Below are positions 7,536-15,176 of a DNA stretch of 20,343 nucleotides, one piece after another (within the stretch, counting starts at the first letter, position 1; every line of letters starts with the position of its first letter). The notes beneath the pieces were generated by a model. It ran no database searches, was not told where the DNA came from, and saw only the letters and a program-made list of their open reading frames with translations. Origin of the DNA: an uncultured Sphingomonadales bacterium (GTDB lineage: Bacteria; Pseudomonadota; Alphaproteobacteria; Sphingomonadales; Sphingomonadaceae); NCBI GenBank assembly GCA_903958285.1, contig CAJBSR010000027.1:1-20343 (forward strand), given 5' to 3'. A program made the position numbers and the translations under genes.

Positions 7536-7927
7536 GCGACGATGTTTTCCAGCTTGTGCATCTGATCATCGGTCAGGCCGAAATGATGGCCGACCTCATG
7601 CACCAAAACATGCGCGACCAGATGTTCCAGCGTTTCGCCGCTCTCCGCCCATTCATCGAGGATCGGCCTGCGGAACAGGTGGATGGTCGTCGGCAGGTCA
7701 CCCGTCTGCGCGGTCTCGCCAACGGGGCGGCCCGAATAGAGGCCGGATAGCTCAAAGGGGTCTTCAATGCCCATTTCCGCGAGCGTCGCCGCATCGGCGA
7801 AATCGTCCACGATCAGCGCGACATGGCCCAGATGACTGCGGAACAGCTCCGGCAGGCGCGCCAAGGCCTTGCGCGCCAAGGATTCAATGTCCGAACAGCT
7901 CGGCGCCAGTTGACCTTTCCCCGTCAT
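7532..7927 (-). CDS. Minimal zincin-like metallopeptidase family protein (PF06262 type)
   Basis: The 131-residue protein has the zinc-protease motif HEVGHHFGLTD: His110, Glu111, His114 and Asp120 would be the metal ligands and catalytic base. The motif, the small size and the segment TTIHLFRRPILDEW before it match the family of short bacterial metallopeptidases (formerly DUF1025). No signal peptide is seen, so it is probably cytoplasmic. Substrates are unknown. I use the ATG at 7927; an earlier in-frame ATG at 7966 would run into the start of the divergent dehydratase gene. The stop overlaps the ccmA start by four bases, placing it first in a unit with ccmAB. Confidence 0.88.
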   Translation of the reverse strand: MTGKGQLAPSCSDIESLARKALARLPELFRSHLGHVALIVDDFADAATLAEMGIEDPFELSGLYSGRPVGETAQTGDLPTTIHLFRRPILDEWAESGETLEHLVAHVLVHEVGHHFGLTDDQMHKLENIVA

Positions 7928-7964
7928 CCCTGCGACATAGAGGTATAAACGAAAGAGGCAAAGC

Positions 7965-8255
7965 ATGGTCGAACAACTCTCCCCCGAAGAACGCACTGCA
8001 GCTCTTGATCGGCTAGGCGAATGGGACGTCGATGACGCCCGTGACGGCATCACCCGCCAGTTCATCTTCAAGGATTTTTCAGAAGCCTTCGCCTTCATGA
8101 CGCGCGTGGCGCTGCTGGCGGAAGTGCAGGACCATCACCCCGAATGGTCGAACGTGTGGAACCGCGTCGACATCTTGCTGACCACGCATGACGCGGGGGG
8201 ATTGTCCCAGCGGGATATCAAGATGGCGACGTCGATTGATGCGCTGCTGGATTAG
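7965..8255 (+). CDS. phhB: 4a-hydroxytetrahydrobiopterin dehydratase (pterin-4a-carbinolamine dehydratase)
   Basis: The 96-residue protein carries the family signature [20 protein letters not shown] at residues 57-76 followed by AGGLSQRD, with the active-site histidines His57, His58 and His75. The enzyme dehydrates 4a-hydroxytetrahydrobiopterin to quinonoid dihydrobiopterin, recycling the cofactor of phenylalanine hydroxylase; no hydroxylase gene is in the window. Length is normal. The ATG at 7965 has an AGAGG at 7954-7958, six bases upstream. The gene is divergent from the metallopeptidase with a 37-base gap and convergent with zntB with a 22-base gap. Confidence 0.95.
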   Translation: MVEQLSPEERTAALDRLGEWDVDDARDGITRQFIFKDFSEAFAFMTRVALLAEVQDHHPEWSNVWNRVDILLTTHDAGGLSQRDIKMATSIDALLD

Positions 8256-8277
8256 GCAGCGGACTGGCGGAGACGCC

Positions 8278-9237
8278 CTATTTCCCGCGAATCCACTGCG
8301 CACGGACGAACCATCCGAGCACACCGATCGCAAGGGCAAGGCAGACGCCGGTGACACCCCAGAACGCCCAAGGCTTGTGCGCATAGGGGATGCCTTCCAC
8401 GTTCATCCCGAGCAGGCCGGTGATGAAAGTCAGCGGCAGGAAAATGAGGGCGACGATGGAGATGAGCAGCGCGCGGGTGTCGATCACCTCGGCGCGACGG
8501 TCGGTGAGTTCTTCATGGATGAGGGCGGCACGTTCGCGCATCGCCTCCAGCTCTTCGGCCATGCGGGCGGCGCGGTCTGCGGCTTCGCGCAGGTGCATCC
8601 GGTCATCCTCGTCGAGCCAGTCGAGCTCGGCTGCGGCCAACCGTTCCAGCGCCTGACGTTGCGGCGCGACGAAGCGACGGTATGAAATGGCCTTGCTGCG
8701 CACCTCGGTCACGCGCCTGCGGGTAGCGAGGATGCTGGCGGAATCCACGACGACTTCGCAATCGTCCATCGTGTCACCCAGTTCAGCGACATCGGGGTCA
8801 AGCAGATCGCTCGTCGCTTCGGCAAAGCGGGAGAGAAGGTCGCCCGGATCGACAATTTCTCCAGCGTGGAAGCGGTCAATGACGATGTCGAGCGCCTTGG
8901 GGGTGCGGAAGCTGACGGAAATAACGCGGCCACGGTCGGCCCAGAATCGGGTGGAGACAAGGGCATCGGGATCATCATCGGGCGTTGTGCCAAGGCCGCG
9001 CAGGTTGATCAGCGTGCCGCCGCCGATGAGCGTGGCGCGCGGCCGCGTTTCCTGGGCGAGCATCGCCTCTCGGGCAATATGCGGAATGTCCGCTTGATCG
9101 CGGATCCAGTTGCGCGCGGCGTCTTCTCGGCCGTCAATCTGGAGCCAGATGAGCCCGCCGTTGCGCGGCAGGGTGATGGCCTCATCAAAGGACATTTCGG
9201 AGGCTGCCCCCTCCCGGAAGACAAAGGCGCGGCTCAT
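8278..9237 (-). CDS. zntB: CorA-family metal transporter, ZntB type
   Basis: The 319-residue protein has the CorA architecture: a large N-terminal cytoplasmic domain, a long charged helix at about residues 170-255, and two C-terminal membrane helices at about 258-276 and 290-310. The pore motif GMN is at residues 277-279 and is followed by VEGIPYAH, close to the GMNVGGIP form of ZntB rather than classical CorA. ZntB members move Zn2+, but the ion cannot be decided by sequence alone. I start at the ATG at 9237, which overlaps the stop of the upstream siroheme-synthase gene by four bases; a frame extending to 9294 would overlap that gene by 61 bases. Confidence 0.88.
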   Translation of the reverse strand: MSRAFVFREGAASEMSFDEAITLPRNGGLIWLQIDGREDAARNWIRDQADIPHIAREAMLAQETRPRATLIGGGTLINLRGLGTTPDDDPDALVSTRFWADRGRVISVSFRTPKALDIVIDRFHAGEIVDPGDLLSRFAEATSDLLDPDVAELGDTMDDCEVVVDSASILATRRRVTEVRSKAISYRRFVAPQRQALERLAAAELDWLDEDDRMHLREAADRAARMAEELEAMRERAALIHEELTDRRAEVIDTRALLISIVALIFLPLTFITGLLGMNVEGIPYAHKPWAFWGVTGVCLALAIGVLGWFVRAQWIRGK

Positions 9238-10001
9238 AGGCGGTCCAGGAAAAGCGTCATACCTTCTGGTGCCTCGACGGGCGCTGTTTCGCAAGCGACC
9301 CGTGCGGCGTCGGCGCGGGCGCGATCGAGGATGGCAGGGGCAACGCGCGATGTGTGCAGGACCGTGTCAGCCTGCCCCAGCAGCCTGGCTTGGGCCAGCG
9401 TGAGATCATCCGGTGCGTCGGAGGTGAGGGTGATGTGGTGGAAGGCTGTGGCAACGGCACGGGCTTCGCCCGCAAGCCAGCTGTCCACCGCCCCGGCGTC
9501 AGTTGCGGCCATGGGATCGAGCGGCCCGCCGGGATCAAAAGCGGCATCAATGGCGCGCCTGCGATCCGCCGCATTGGGCCAGCGCGCACGCATCTTGCTC
9601 CGTCCAGCGCCCAGCGCGGTGGCGATGGCGCCCAGTCCAGCGGGGATGATCTGCTCCAGTCGCTGGCGTAGCGCCTTGGCCAAGCCCGCTGACGCGCCGC
9701 CTGTGCCGATGGCGATGAGGACGGGGTCTCGGTCGATAATGGCAGGCAGGGTAAAGTCGCAGGCAGAAGGGCGGTCGACCGCGTTGACGAGCACACCGCG
9801 CGCTTTCAACCGGGCGATGGCAGCTTCGGCCTCGGCATCATCCTCTATGGCGACAATGGCGAGGCTGGCCTGTGTGTCCTCGCCGACGATCTGCGCGCCG
9901 GCACGGTCCAGCAGGCGGCGTTTGGCGGCAGCAGGTTCACCATCTCCCAGCAGGATGACGGGGCGGCCGTTCAGGCGGACGAAGAGAGGGAGACTGTGCA
10001 T
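9234..10001 (-). CDS. Siroheme synthase N-terminal module (precorrin-2 dehydrogenase/ferrochelatase) with decayed methyltransferase tail
   Basis: The 255-residue protein aligns by eye with the N-terminal half of E. coli CysG: MHSLPLFVRLNGRPVILLGDG, then NAVDRPSACDFTLPAIIDRDPVLIAIGTGGASAGLAKALR split by short changes. Asp76 corresponds to the catalytic Asp of CysG/Met8p and Ser104 to the phosphorylated Ser of CysG. The module oxidises precorrin-2 with NAD and inserts iron to make siroheme. About 27 residues of the NAD domain are absent after residue 40 compared with CysG. Residues 189-236 resemble the first part of a uroporphyrinogen methyltransferase, but the GAGPGD loop is changed to SDAPDD and the rest of that domain is gone. 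The gene overlaps zntB by four bases. Confidence 0.87.
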   Translation of the reverse strand: MHSLPLFVRLNGRPVILLGDGEPAAAKRRLLDRAGAQIVGEDTQASLAIVAIEDDAEAEAAIARLKARGVLVNAVDRPSACDFTLPAIIDRDPVLIAIGTGGASAGLAKALRQRLEQIIPAGLGAIATALGAGRSKMRARWPNAADRRRAIDAAFDPGGPLDPMAATDAGAVDSWLAGEARAVATAFHHITLTSDAPDDLTLAQARLLGQADTVLHTSRVAPAILDRARADAARVACETAPVEAPEGMTLFLDRL

Positions 10002-10042
10002 GGCGCCTGCCTAGCACTGCGATGGGCGGGGGCCAATCGGTG

Positions 10043-10744
10043 TTACTTAAGGCGCTTCAATGTCCGGTCAAGATAGGTGAGGCGACCTGTTGGAGCCGGT
10101 CCGAACAGGGTCTTGCGAATGTCCGCCATGCGTGAGGTTGGGCGGATGTATTCTTCCGGGTCTTCGCGGACAGCCATGCGCGGTTGCAGCGGCTGCTTGG
10201 GCAGTTCCATCGCCGTTTGGGGCAGCGCCATTGGCGGGCGGCCATTGGGATAGATGAAGCCAAAGGTTGGCCATTCTGTGCCGCCCATATCACCAATGGG
10301 GGAGAACCAGACGCGCACGCGGCTCCAGTCATTGTCTTCCGACACGTCAATCACGCGGACGTTCTTTTCGACATAGCCGCGCCGTCCACCATAGGGGGAC
10401 CAATTGCTGTGGGTGACAAGGATGTTGCGGTCATCAAGGATCTTGGTGACGGCGGCCACATGGCCCAGTTTCATCCCGCCATGCGGCATGAAATTGAGCA
10501 CGGCACCCTTTCTGGGATCGGTGCCTTTGCGGTACCGGCCCTCGGCCTGATCCCACCACGTATGGGCGTCGCCATAGATCTGTATGCCCGACATGGTTCG
10601 CGCAATGGGGACGCACTGCCAATAGGGATCATCATTGATCTCATCAGCAACTGGCAGGGCCGATGCAGGCACAGCAAAGCCAGCAAGCGCGACGCCGCCT
10701 AAGCCCAGCAAGAGTTTCCTGCGATCCAAAACACCGTTCCCCAT
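10043..10744 (-). CDS. Exported CHAP-domain protein (probable cell-wall amidase or peptidase)
   Basis: The 233-residue protein has an N-terminal signal with a twin-arginine-like DRRKLLLG at residues 7-14, a hydrophobic stretch and a likely cleavage after PASA near residue 29. The mature part has the CHAP order of catalytic residues: Cys44 in WQCVPIAR, His95 in MKLGHVAAV, and Asn114 in THSNW as the probable third residue. CHAP enzymes cut peptidoglycan peptides or amides in the periplasm. The C-terminal 80 residues are proline-rich and of no recognised family. The ATG at 10744 has no clear ribosome-binding site, so the exact start is less sure. It is transcribed toward the siroheme gene with a 41-base gap. 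Confidence 0.82.
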   Translation of the reverse strand: MGNGVLDRRKLLLGLGGVALAGFAVPASALPVADEINDDPYWQCVPIARTMSGIQIYGDAHTWWDQAEGRYRKGTDPRKGAVLNFMPHGGMKLGHVAAVTKILDDRNILVTHSNWSPYGGRRGYVEKNVRVIDVSEDNDWSRVRVWFSPIGDMGGTEWPTFGFIYPNGRPPMALPQTAMELPKQPLQPRMAVREDPEEYIRPTSRMADIRKTLFGPAPTGRLTYLDRTLKRLK

Positions 10745-10788
10745 GTCGGAAAGTTGACACAGGATAATGAATAAACCGCTGAAATTGA

Positions 10789-10796
10789 ATGGTTAA
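10789..10796 (-). promoter_or_regulatory. TTAACCAT, possible CtrA half-site upstream of the CHAP gene
   Basis: On the minus strand TTAACCAT lies 45 bases upstream of the CHAP gene start. CtrA, the alphaproteobacterial cell-cycle regulator, binds TTAA-N7-TTAA and, as I recall, extended half-sites of this form. A partner half-site seven bases on is not perfect. An 8-base match is weak evidence, but a cell-wall hydrolase is a plausible target. Confidence 0.25.
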
Positions 10797-10921
10797 CGGG
10801 GCCACAACCATAACCGCTCTGGCGTCAATCGCAGATGTTGTGGTGTCCGCGGCGTCAGAATCCCGTCAGGCACAGCATCTTCCGCAACGGTTCGTCGCAA
10901 AAGGAAGCGGCGGCTTTTGCT

Positions 10922-10935
10922 TGACGTATACGTCA
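10922..10935. promoter_or_regulatory. Perfect 14-bp palindrome TGACGTATACGTCA, candidate operator
   Basis: The sequence TGACGTATACGTCA is identical to its own reverse complement and lies 24 bases before the chosen start of the acyl-CoA-synthetase-like gene. A perfect 14-bp palindrome in a short GC-rich intergenic gap is typical of an operator for a dimeric regulator. From memory it resembles the ACGT-N-ACGT style sites of LiuR-type MerR regulators of branched-chain amino acid and fatty acid breakdown, which would fit the gene. No strong promoter elements flank it, and no regulator gene is adjacent. Confidence 0.5.
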
Positions 10936-10958
10936 TGTTACGCGACCACGGTTCCTGT

Positions 10959-12494
10959 ATGGAGAGCTCACAAACACTGCTGGCGTCCGATTTTGCGACG
11001 CTGCCCGCCCTTATCAAAGCCTTTGCAGCCGAGCGCTCTGATGCGCCTGCGGTTGCCGATCCCGATGGTCGGATCAGTTGGAAGGAACTGGACGCCTTTG
11101 TTGATCGCATCGCTGCGAAATTGCAGGCGGACGGTGTCGGCCCGGGGCAAGCGACGGCAATTGCGGGCCTCAATTCGGTCATGCAGGTCTGTGTCTTCAT
11201 TGCGACGTTGCGGGCGGGTGCCATTGCTGGCCTCATCACCAACACGGCCACTGGAGAACAGATGGCGGCGATGATCGTCGATTCAGGCGCCAATCACCTG
11301 TTCCTTGATGAAAAGGCGGCAGAGTCGCTTGAAGGGCAAAGCTTCGGTGCGCCGAAGCGCGTCTCTATGGATGGTGGCGCTTGGGGGGAGCCATTGCTGG
11401 ACTGGATGGCGCCTGAAGGCGCCGCGCCCCAGCCGGTCGAGATTACGCCGAAGACCGGGTTTAACATCATCTACTCCAGCGGCACGACCGGCACGCCCAA
11501 GGGCATCGTCCACAGCCATGCCATGCGGTGGCAACACATCCAGCGCGGCGTGGCGGCCTATGGTCCGGCATCGGTGACGATCCTTTCAACGCCGCTTTAT
11601 TCAAACACCACCATGGCCAGCTTCCTGCCGACGCTCGGATCGGGCGGTCAGGTCGTGTTGATGAAGAAGTTTGACACGGTCGGCTTCCTGCAACTGGCGG
11701 AACGGGAGCGGGCGACCAACACCATGCTGGTGCCCGTCCAGTATCGCCGGATCATGGCGCATCCCGATTTCGACAGCTTTGATCTGTCGAGCTTTGTGAT
11801 GAAATACTGCACCAGCGCTCCCTTTGCGGCGGCGTTGAAGGCGGACATTTTGAAGCGTTGGCCCGGCGGGTTGGTTGAAATTTACGGGCTGACAGAAGGC
11901 GGTTGCACATTCCTGCTGGTCGCGCACGAATTCCCGGACAAGCTCCATACGGTCGGTCGGCCGGCGCCGGGACAGATCGCCAAGGTGATTGACGAAGACG
12001 GCAATGAACTTCCACCGGGCTCGGTGGGTGAAGTCGTCGGGCGGTCCCCTGCCTTGATGACGGGCTATAACAACCGGCCCGACGCGACTGAGGCGATGAA
12101 ATGGTGGGATGCAGATGGCCATCTCTATTACCGGCACGGTGACATCGGCCGGATTGATGAAGACGGCTTCCTGACGCTGATGGACCGCGCCAAGGACATG
12201 ATCATTTCCGGCGGGTTCAACATCTACCCGAGCGATCTGGAAGCGGTGTTGCTCAAAGACCCCGGCGTGGTTGAGGCCGCGGTTATTGGCGCGCCGTCTG
12301 AGGAATGGGGCGAAACGCCGGTCGGCTTTGTCGTGCTGCGTGACGGCGTTGATCCCGACGCCGTGCTCGCTGCCGCCAATGCGCAGGTCGGCCGGACGCA
12401 GCGGCTCAACCGCTTGGTTGTCGCAGAGGAGCTGCCGCGCAGCCCGATCGGCAAGGTTCTCAAGCGCGAATTGCGGGACCGGTTGACCGCTTAA
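10959..12494 (+). CDS. Class I adenylate-forming enzyme, acyl-CoA synthetase-like
   Basis: The 511-residue protein has all core motifs of the AMP-binding superfamily: P-loop YSSGTTGTPKG at residues 172-182, YGLTEG at 309-314, HGDIGRIDEDG from 393, the hinge DRAKDMIISGG at 409-419 and the catalytic Lys499 in PIGKVLKREL. It should activate a carboxylic acid with ATP and pass it to CoA; chain length or aromatic preference cannot be told. Two in-frame ATGs exist. I use 10959, because the one at 10935 falls inside the palindromic candidate operator and adds an atypical MLRDHGSC; neither has a good ribosome-binding site. Its stop overlaps the stop of the convergent amidohydrolase gene by four bases. 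Confidence 0.9.
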   Translation: MESSQTLLASDFATLPALIKAFAAERSDAPAVADPDGRISWKELDAFVDRIAAKLQADGVGPGQATAIAGLNSVMQVCVFIATLRAGAIAGLITNTATGEQMAAMIVDSGANHLFLDEKAAESLEGQSFGAPKRVSMDGGAWGEPLLDWMAPEGAAPQPVEITPKTGFNIIYSSGTTGTPKGIVHSHAMRWQHIQRGVAAYGPASVTILSTPLYSNTTMASFLPTLGSGGQVVLMKKFDTVGFLQLAERERATNTMLVPVQYRRIMAHPDFDSFDLSSFVMKYCTSAPFAAALKADILKRWPGGLVEIYGLTEGGCTFLLVAHEFPDKLHTVGRPAPGQIAKVIDEDGNELPPGSVGEVVGRSPALMTGYNNRPDATEAMKWWDADGHLYYRHGDIGRIDEDGFLTLMDRAKDMIISGGFNIYPSDLEAVLLKDPGVVEAAVIGAPSEEWGETPVGFVVLRDGVDPDAVLAAANAQVGRTQRLNRLVVAEELPRSPIGKVLKRELRDRLTA

Positions 12495-13210
12495 AGGTTG
12501 ATCGCCGCAATCACCGGCGCCAGCACGGCGCACCATTTGGCGACACCCTCCGGGGTTCCAATCAGGTCCTGCCGCATCTCAATGCCCAGATAGGCCGTGC
12601 CCGTGTCCTCGCCGTGCCGGTTCATCGTCGCGTTGAGGAGCTTGCCGGAATAGGGCTCCTGATCGCCGACGCGGACGCCCGCTGCCTCCAATAAGGGAAT
12701 GGCAATGCGCGCGGCGCGGTCATCCTGATTGTAGAGGATGCCAATTTCCCAAGGGCGTTCTTCTTCGGGTTTGGTCGCCAGTTGCGGGGTAAAGCTGTGC
12801 AGCGAGATCAAGAGGCGTGGCCGCTGAGCTGCCATCTGCGCTTCTATCCGCGCATGATAAGGCCACCAGTACCGATCGATGCGTGCCAATCGCGCTTCGT
12901 GATCAATCGCATTGCCGGGGATGGCATGGCCATCGCTCGCAATCGGGATGATGTGGGGCGCGTCTTCCTCGCGGTTGAGATCAACCACAAGGCGGGACAC
13001 ATCGCCAAGGATTCCGGGGAAGTTGAGACGGGCACACAAAGCCCGACCAAGCTCTGACACGCCAATGTCGATGGCGATGTGTTCTTTCAGCAGCGCTGGC
13101 GCAATGCCAAGGTCCACGTCGTCCGGTACGCGGTTGGACGCGTGATCAGCGATGAGGAGGAGGGGGCTGGTCGGGGGTCCGGCAATGTCTTGCCAAGCTT
13201 GATCGGTCAT
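12491..13210 (-). CDS. N-formylglutamate amidohydrolase family protein
   Basis: The 239-residue protein matches the N-formylglutamate deformylase fold family. Key blocks are ADHASNRVP at residues 21-29, SRLVVDLNR at 72-80, SLHSF at 136-140 and a late GIEMRQDLI, which resembles the EIRQDL motif. Enzymes of this family release formate from N-formylglutamate, the last step of one histidine degradation route; no hut genes are nearby, so the true substrate is uncertain. The ATG at 13210 has an AGGA five bases upstream and is preferred over a frame extending to 13258. The gene is divergent from the DUF885 gene with a 64-base gap. Confidence 0.88.
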   Translation of the reverse strand: MTDQAWQDIAGPPTSPLLLIADHASNRVPDDVDLGIAPALLKEHIAIDIGVSELGRALCARLNFPGILGDVSRLVVDLNREEDAPHIIPIASDGHAIPGNAIDHEARLARIDRYWWPYHARIEAQMAAQRPRLLISLHSFTPQLATKPEEERPWEIGILYNQDDRAARIAIPLLEAAGVRVGDQEPYSGKLLNATMNRHGEDTGTAYLGIEMRQDLIGTPEGVAKWCAVLAPVIAAINL

Positions 13211-13274
13211 CAATTCCTGTTGCCCGCAACGCGGCGCAATGTCACCATCCGGCAACACATAGACAGGGTCATCG

Positions 13275-15104
13275 ATGAAATTTTCCAGACGTCAGGCGCT
13301 CGTCGCCTCCGCACTCGTACCGACGGCGCCTGTTTGGGCGAAGACGCGCAAGTCCAACCTTCTGCCGCCCGCCCCCGATCCATTCGAGGAGGTGACTGAA
13401 CGGCTGCTCGCGCTGTTGCCCGATACGGCCACCTATAATGGCACACCGGAGTCTTTGGCTGGTGGCCCGCTTGCCCGGCGGATGGACGATTACTCGCCCA
13501 CTGGCGAAGCGAAGATCCGTGCGGCCTATGCGGATGCCAAGAAGGCTGTCGCGTCGATGCGCCGCCGGGGGGATGAACGGACGGCCACCCAGCGTTCCGT
13601 TGTCGAAGCGACGCTAGAGAATGGCACGCGGTCCGCCGCTGTCCCTTACGGCAAAATCAACCCGTTCCACTTTGCAGGCCATGTGCCCTATGTCGTGACG
13701 CAGATTTACGGGCCGCATATCGACGGCCTCAACATCATGATGGAGCAGCAGTCGCTCCAGACGCCGACCGCCGTTGATGCCTGGCTCGAAAAGCTCGATG
13801 CCTTCCCGCAGGCCTATGGCGGCGTCGTTGAGAAGATCCGGGCAGACCGGGCCGCCGGCTGTGTGCCGCCGCGCATCTTGATGGAAAAGACGCTGCCGGT
13901 CCTTGATGCGTTCCAGGCTGGTCCTGCTGCCGCGCATCCGCTCATCCGTGCGCTTGATGAGGGCATGGAGAAGGCAGGTCTCGCCAAGCGGACGCGCCAG
14001 ATGGCCCTGCGTCGGGCGACGCTCTCGCTGCAAAGGCGGGCCCGCCCGGCGATGGCGCGGCTCCGCGCAGAGATTGCCGGCATGCTTCCTTCCGGTCGCA
14101 TAGAGGCAGGGCTTTGGGCGCAGCCACAGGGTGACGTGCTTTACGCGGCCAATGTCCGCGCGCTCGGGGACACGCAATTGCCGCCCGATGACATTCATGA
14201 GATCGGGATGGCTGAGGTCGGTCGCATCACGGCTCAGATGAACATGCTTTTGGCAGCGCGCGGTATGACCGAAGGCTCCATCGGCGCGCGTATGGCGGCC
14301 CTTGCGCGGGATCCGGCAAACCAGTTTGCAAACAGCGATGCCGGGCGGGAGGAATTGCTGTCCTATGTGCGCCAAAAGGTGGGCGATGCCGAAGCGCTCT
14401 ATCCCAAGCTGTTGCCGGAGGCGTTGATCCCAAAGCAGGGGCTCGTTGTGAAACGCGTGCCGGTGGCAACACAGGATGGGGCACCGGGCGGCTTTTACGA
14501 TGGGCCGTCGCTGGATGGGTCGCGCCCCGGCACCTACTGGATCAACCTGCGGGATATGGCGGCGGTAGCCCGCTTTCGGTTGCCGACACTCAGCTTTCAT
14601 GAAGGCGTTCCAGGGCACCACACACAGGGCTCGGTCGCGACGGCTTTTGGTGAATCGCCACTCCTTCTCCGCATCGCCAGCTTCAACGCTTATCAGGAAG
14701 GCTGGGCGCTCTATGCCGAGCGGATGATGGCGGATTTGGGCGCCTATGCGGATGATCCATTGGGAGATTTGGGGCGTTTGCAGGACGAGCTGTTCCGCGC
14801 CGTCCGGCTCGTCGTTGATACGGGCATCCATCACAAGCGCTGGACGCGGGAACAGGCGATCCGCACGATGCAGGACATCACCGGCATCGCAGAAGTGCGC
14901 GTCATCGCGGAGGTGGAACGGTATATGGCTTGGCCGGGTCAGGCTCTGGGCTACAAATTGGGGCAATTGCGGCTGCTCGACATGCGGGAGAAGTTCCGTG
15001 CGCGCGGTGGAAAGGGCGCGGATTTACGGGAGTTTCATGGCACCGTGCTCGAAGCGGGGGCAATGCCCTTGGCGCTGGTCGAACAAAGGCTTGGGCTAGT
15101 CTAA
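13275..15104 (+). CDS. Tat-exported DUF885 family protein, putative metallopeptidase
   Basis: The 609-residue protein begins with a twin-arginine signal, MKFSRRQALVASALVPTAPVWA, cleaved near residue 22. The rest matches the DUF885 family, which resembles M2/M3/M32-like helical metallopeptidases. The family motif HEGVPGH is at residues 442-448 and a downstream YQEGWALYAER block from about residue 474 supplies the expected further Glu ligand. Length is typical (about 580-610). The protein should fold in the cytoplasm and be exported; substrates are unknown. The ATG at 13275 has an AGGG at 13265-13268, six bases upstream. It is followed by the TonB receptor on the same strand, but a promoter-like region separates them. 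Confidence 0.9.
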   Translation: MKFSRRQALVASALVPTAPVWAKTRKSNLLPPAPDPFEEVTERLLALLPDTATYNGTPESLAGGPLARRMDDYSPTGEAKIRAAYADAKKAVASMRRRGDERTATQRSVVEATLENGTRSAAVPYGKINPFHFAGHVPYVVTQIYGPHIDGLNIMMEQQSLQTPTAVDAWLEKLDAFPQAYGGVVEKIRADRAAGCVPPRILMEKTLPVLDAFQAGPAAAHPLIRALDEGMEKAGLAKRTRQMALRRATLSLQRRARPAMARLRAEIAGMLPSGRIEAGLWAQPQGDVLYAANVRALGDTQLPPDDIHEIGMAEVGRITAQMNMLLAARGMTEGSIGARMAALARDPANQFANSDAGREELLSYVRQKVGDAEALYPKLLPEALIPKQGLVVKRVPVATQDGAPGGFYDGPSLDGSRPGTYWINLRDMAAVARFRLPTLSFHEGVPGHHTQGSVATAFGESPLLLRIASFNAYQEGWALYAERMMADLGAYADDPLGDLGRLQDELFRAVRLVVDTGIHHKRWTREQAIRTMQDITGIAEVRVIAEVERYMAWPGQALGYKLGQLRLLDMREKFRARGGKGADLREFHGTVLEAGAMPLALVEQRLGLV

Positions 15105-15119
15105 CTCAATTTGCGTCTT

Positions 15120-15135
15120 GATATAATGTAACATC
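15120..15135 (+). promoter_or_regulatory. AT-rich imperfect inverted repeat overlapping a TATAAT -10 box (Zur-like candidate)
   Basis: GATATAATGTAACATC lies in the gap before the TonB receptor and is a strikingly AT-rich patch in GC-rich DNA. It has 5 of 8 complementary pairs as an inverted repeat. It contains a perfect TATAAT at 15122-15127, which could serve as the -10 element with a start near 15134; no good -35 is seen. Alphaproteobacterial Zur sites are AT-rich palindromes of the GTTATAACAT kind, so a zinc-repressor operator is possible given the ZnuD-like gene. This is inference from memory of the motif. Confidence 0.4.
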
Positions 15136-15176
15136 TCTTTTAATCGGACGTGTCTAGTCCAGCCGGAGAGTATGTT

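Noticed and set aside
7910..7949. TTGACC (7910-7915) and TATAAA (7944-7949) as a promoter for the dehydratase gene
   Set aside because: The 28-base spacing is too long for a standard promoter; TATAAA alone may be part of one, but no matching -35 is visible.
8866..10014. Plus-strand open frame of 382 codons opposite zntB and the siroheme-synthase gene
   Set aside because: It is rich in Ser, Ala and Arg without any fold signature and runs across two convincing minus-strand genes.
10802..10843. CCACAAC (10802-10808) and GTTGTGG (10837-10843) as an inverted repeat before the acyl-CoA-synthetase gene
   Set aside because: Seven pairs with a 28-base loop are expected by chance, and no T run follows.
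13219..13230. GTTGC-CC-GCAAC inverted repeat in the gap between the amidohydrolase and DUF885 genes
   Set aside because: Only five pairs, with no promoter elements beside it; too weak to call an operator.
13614..14966. Minus-strand open frame of 450 codons opposite the DUF885 gene
   Set aside because: The plus strand encodes a complete protein with a Tat signal and the HEGVPGH motif; the antisense product has no recognisable domain.
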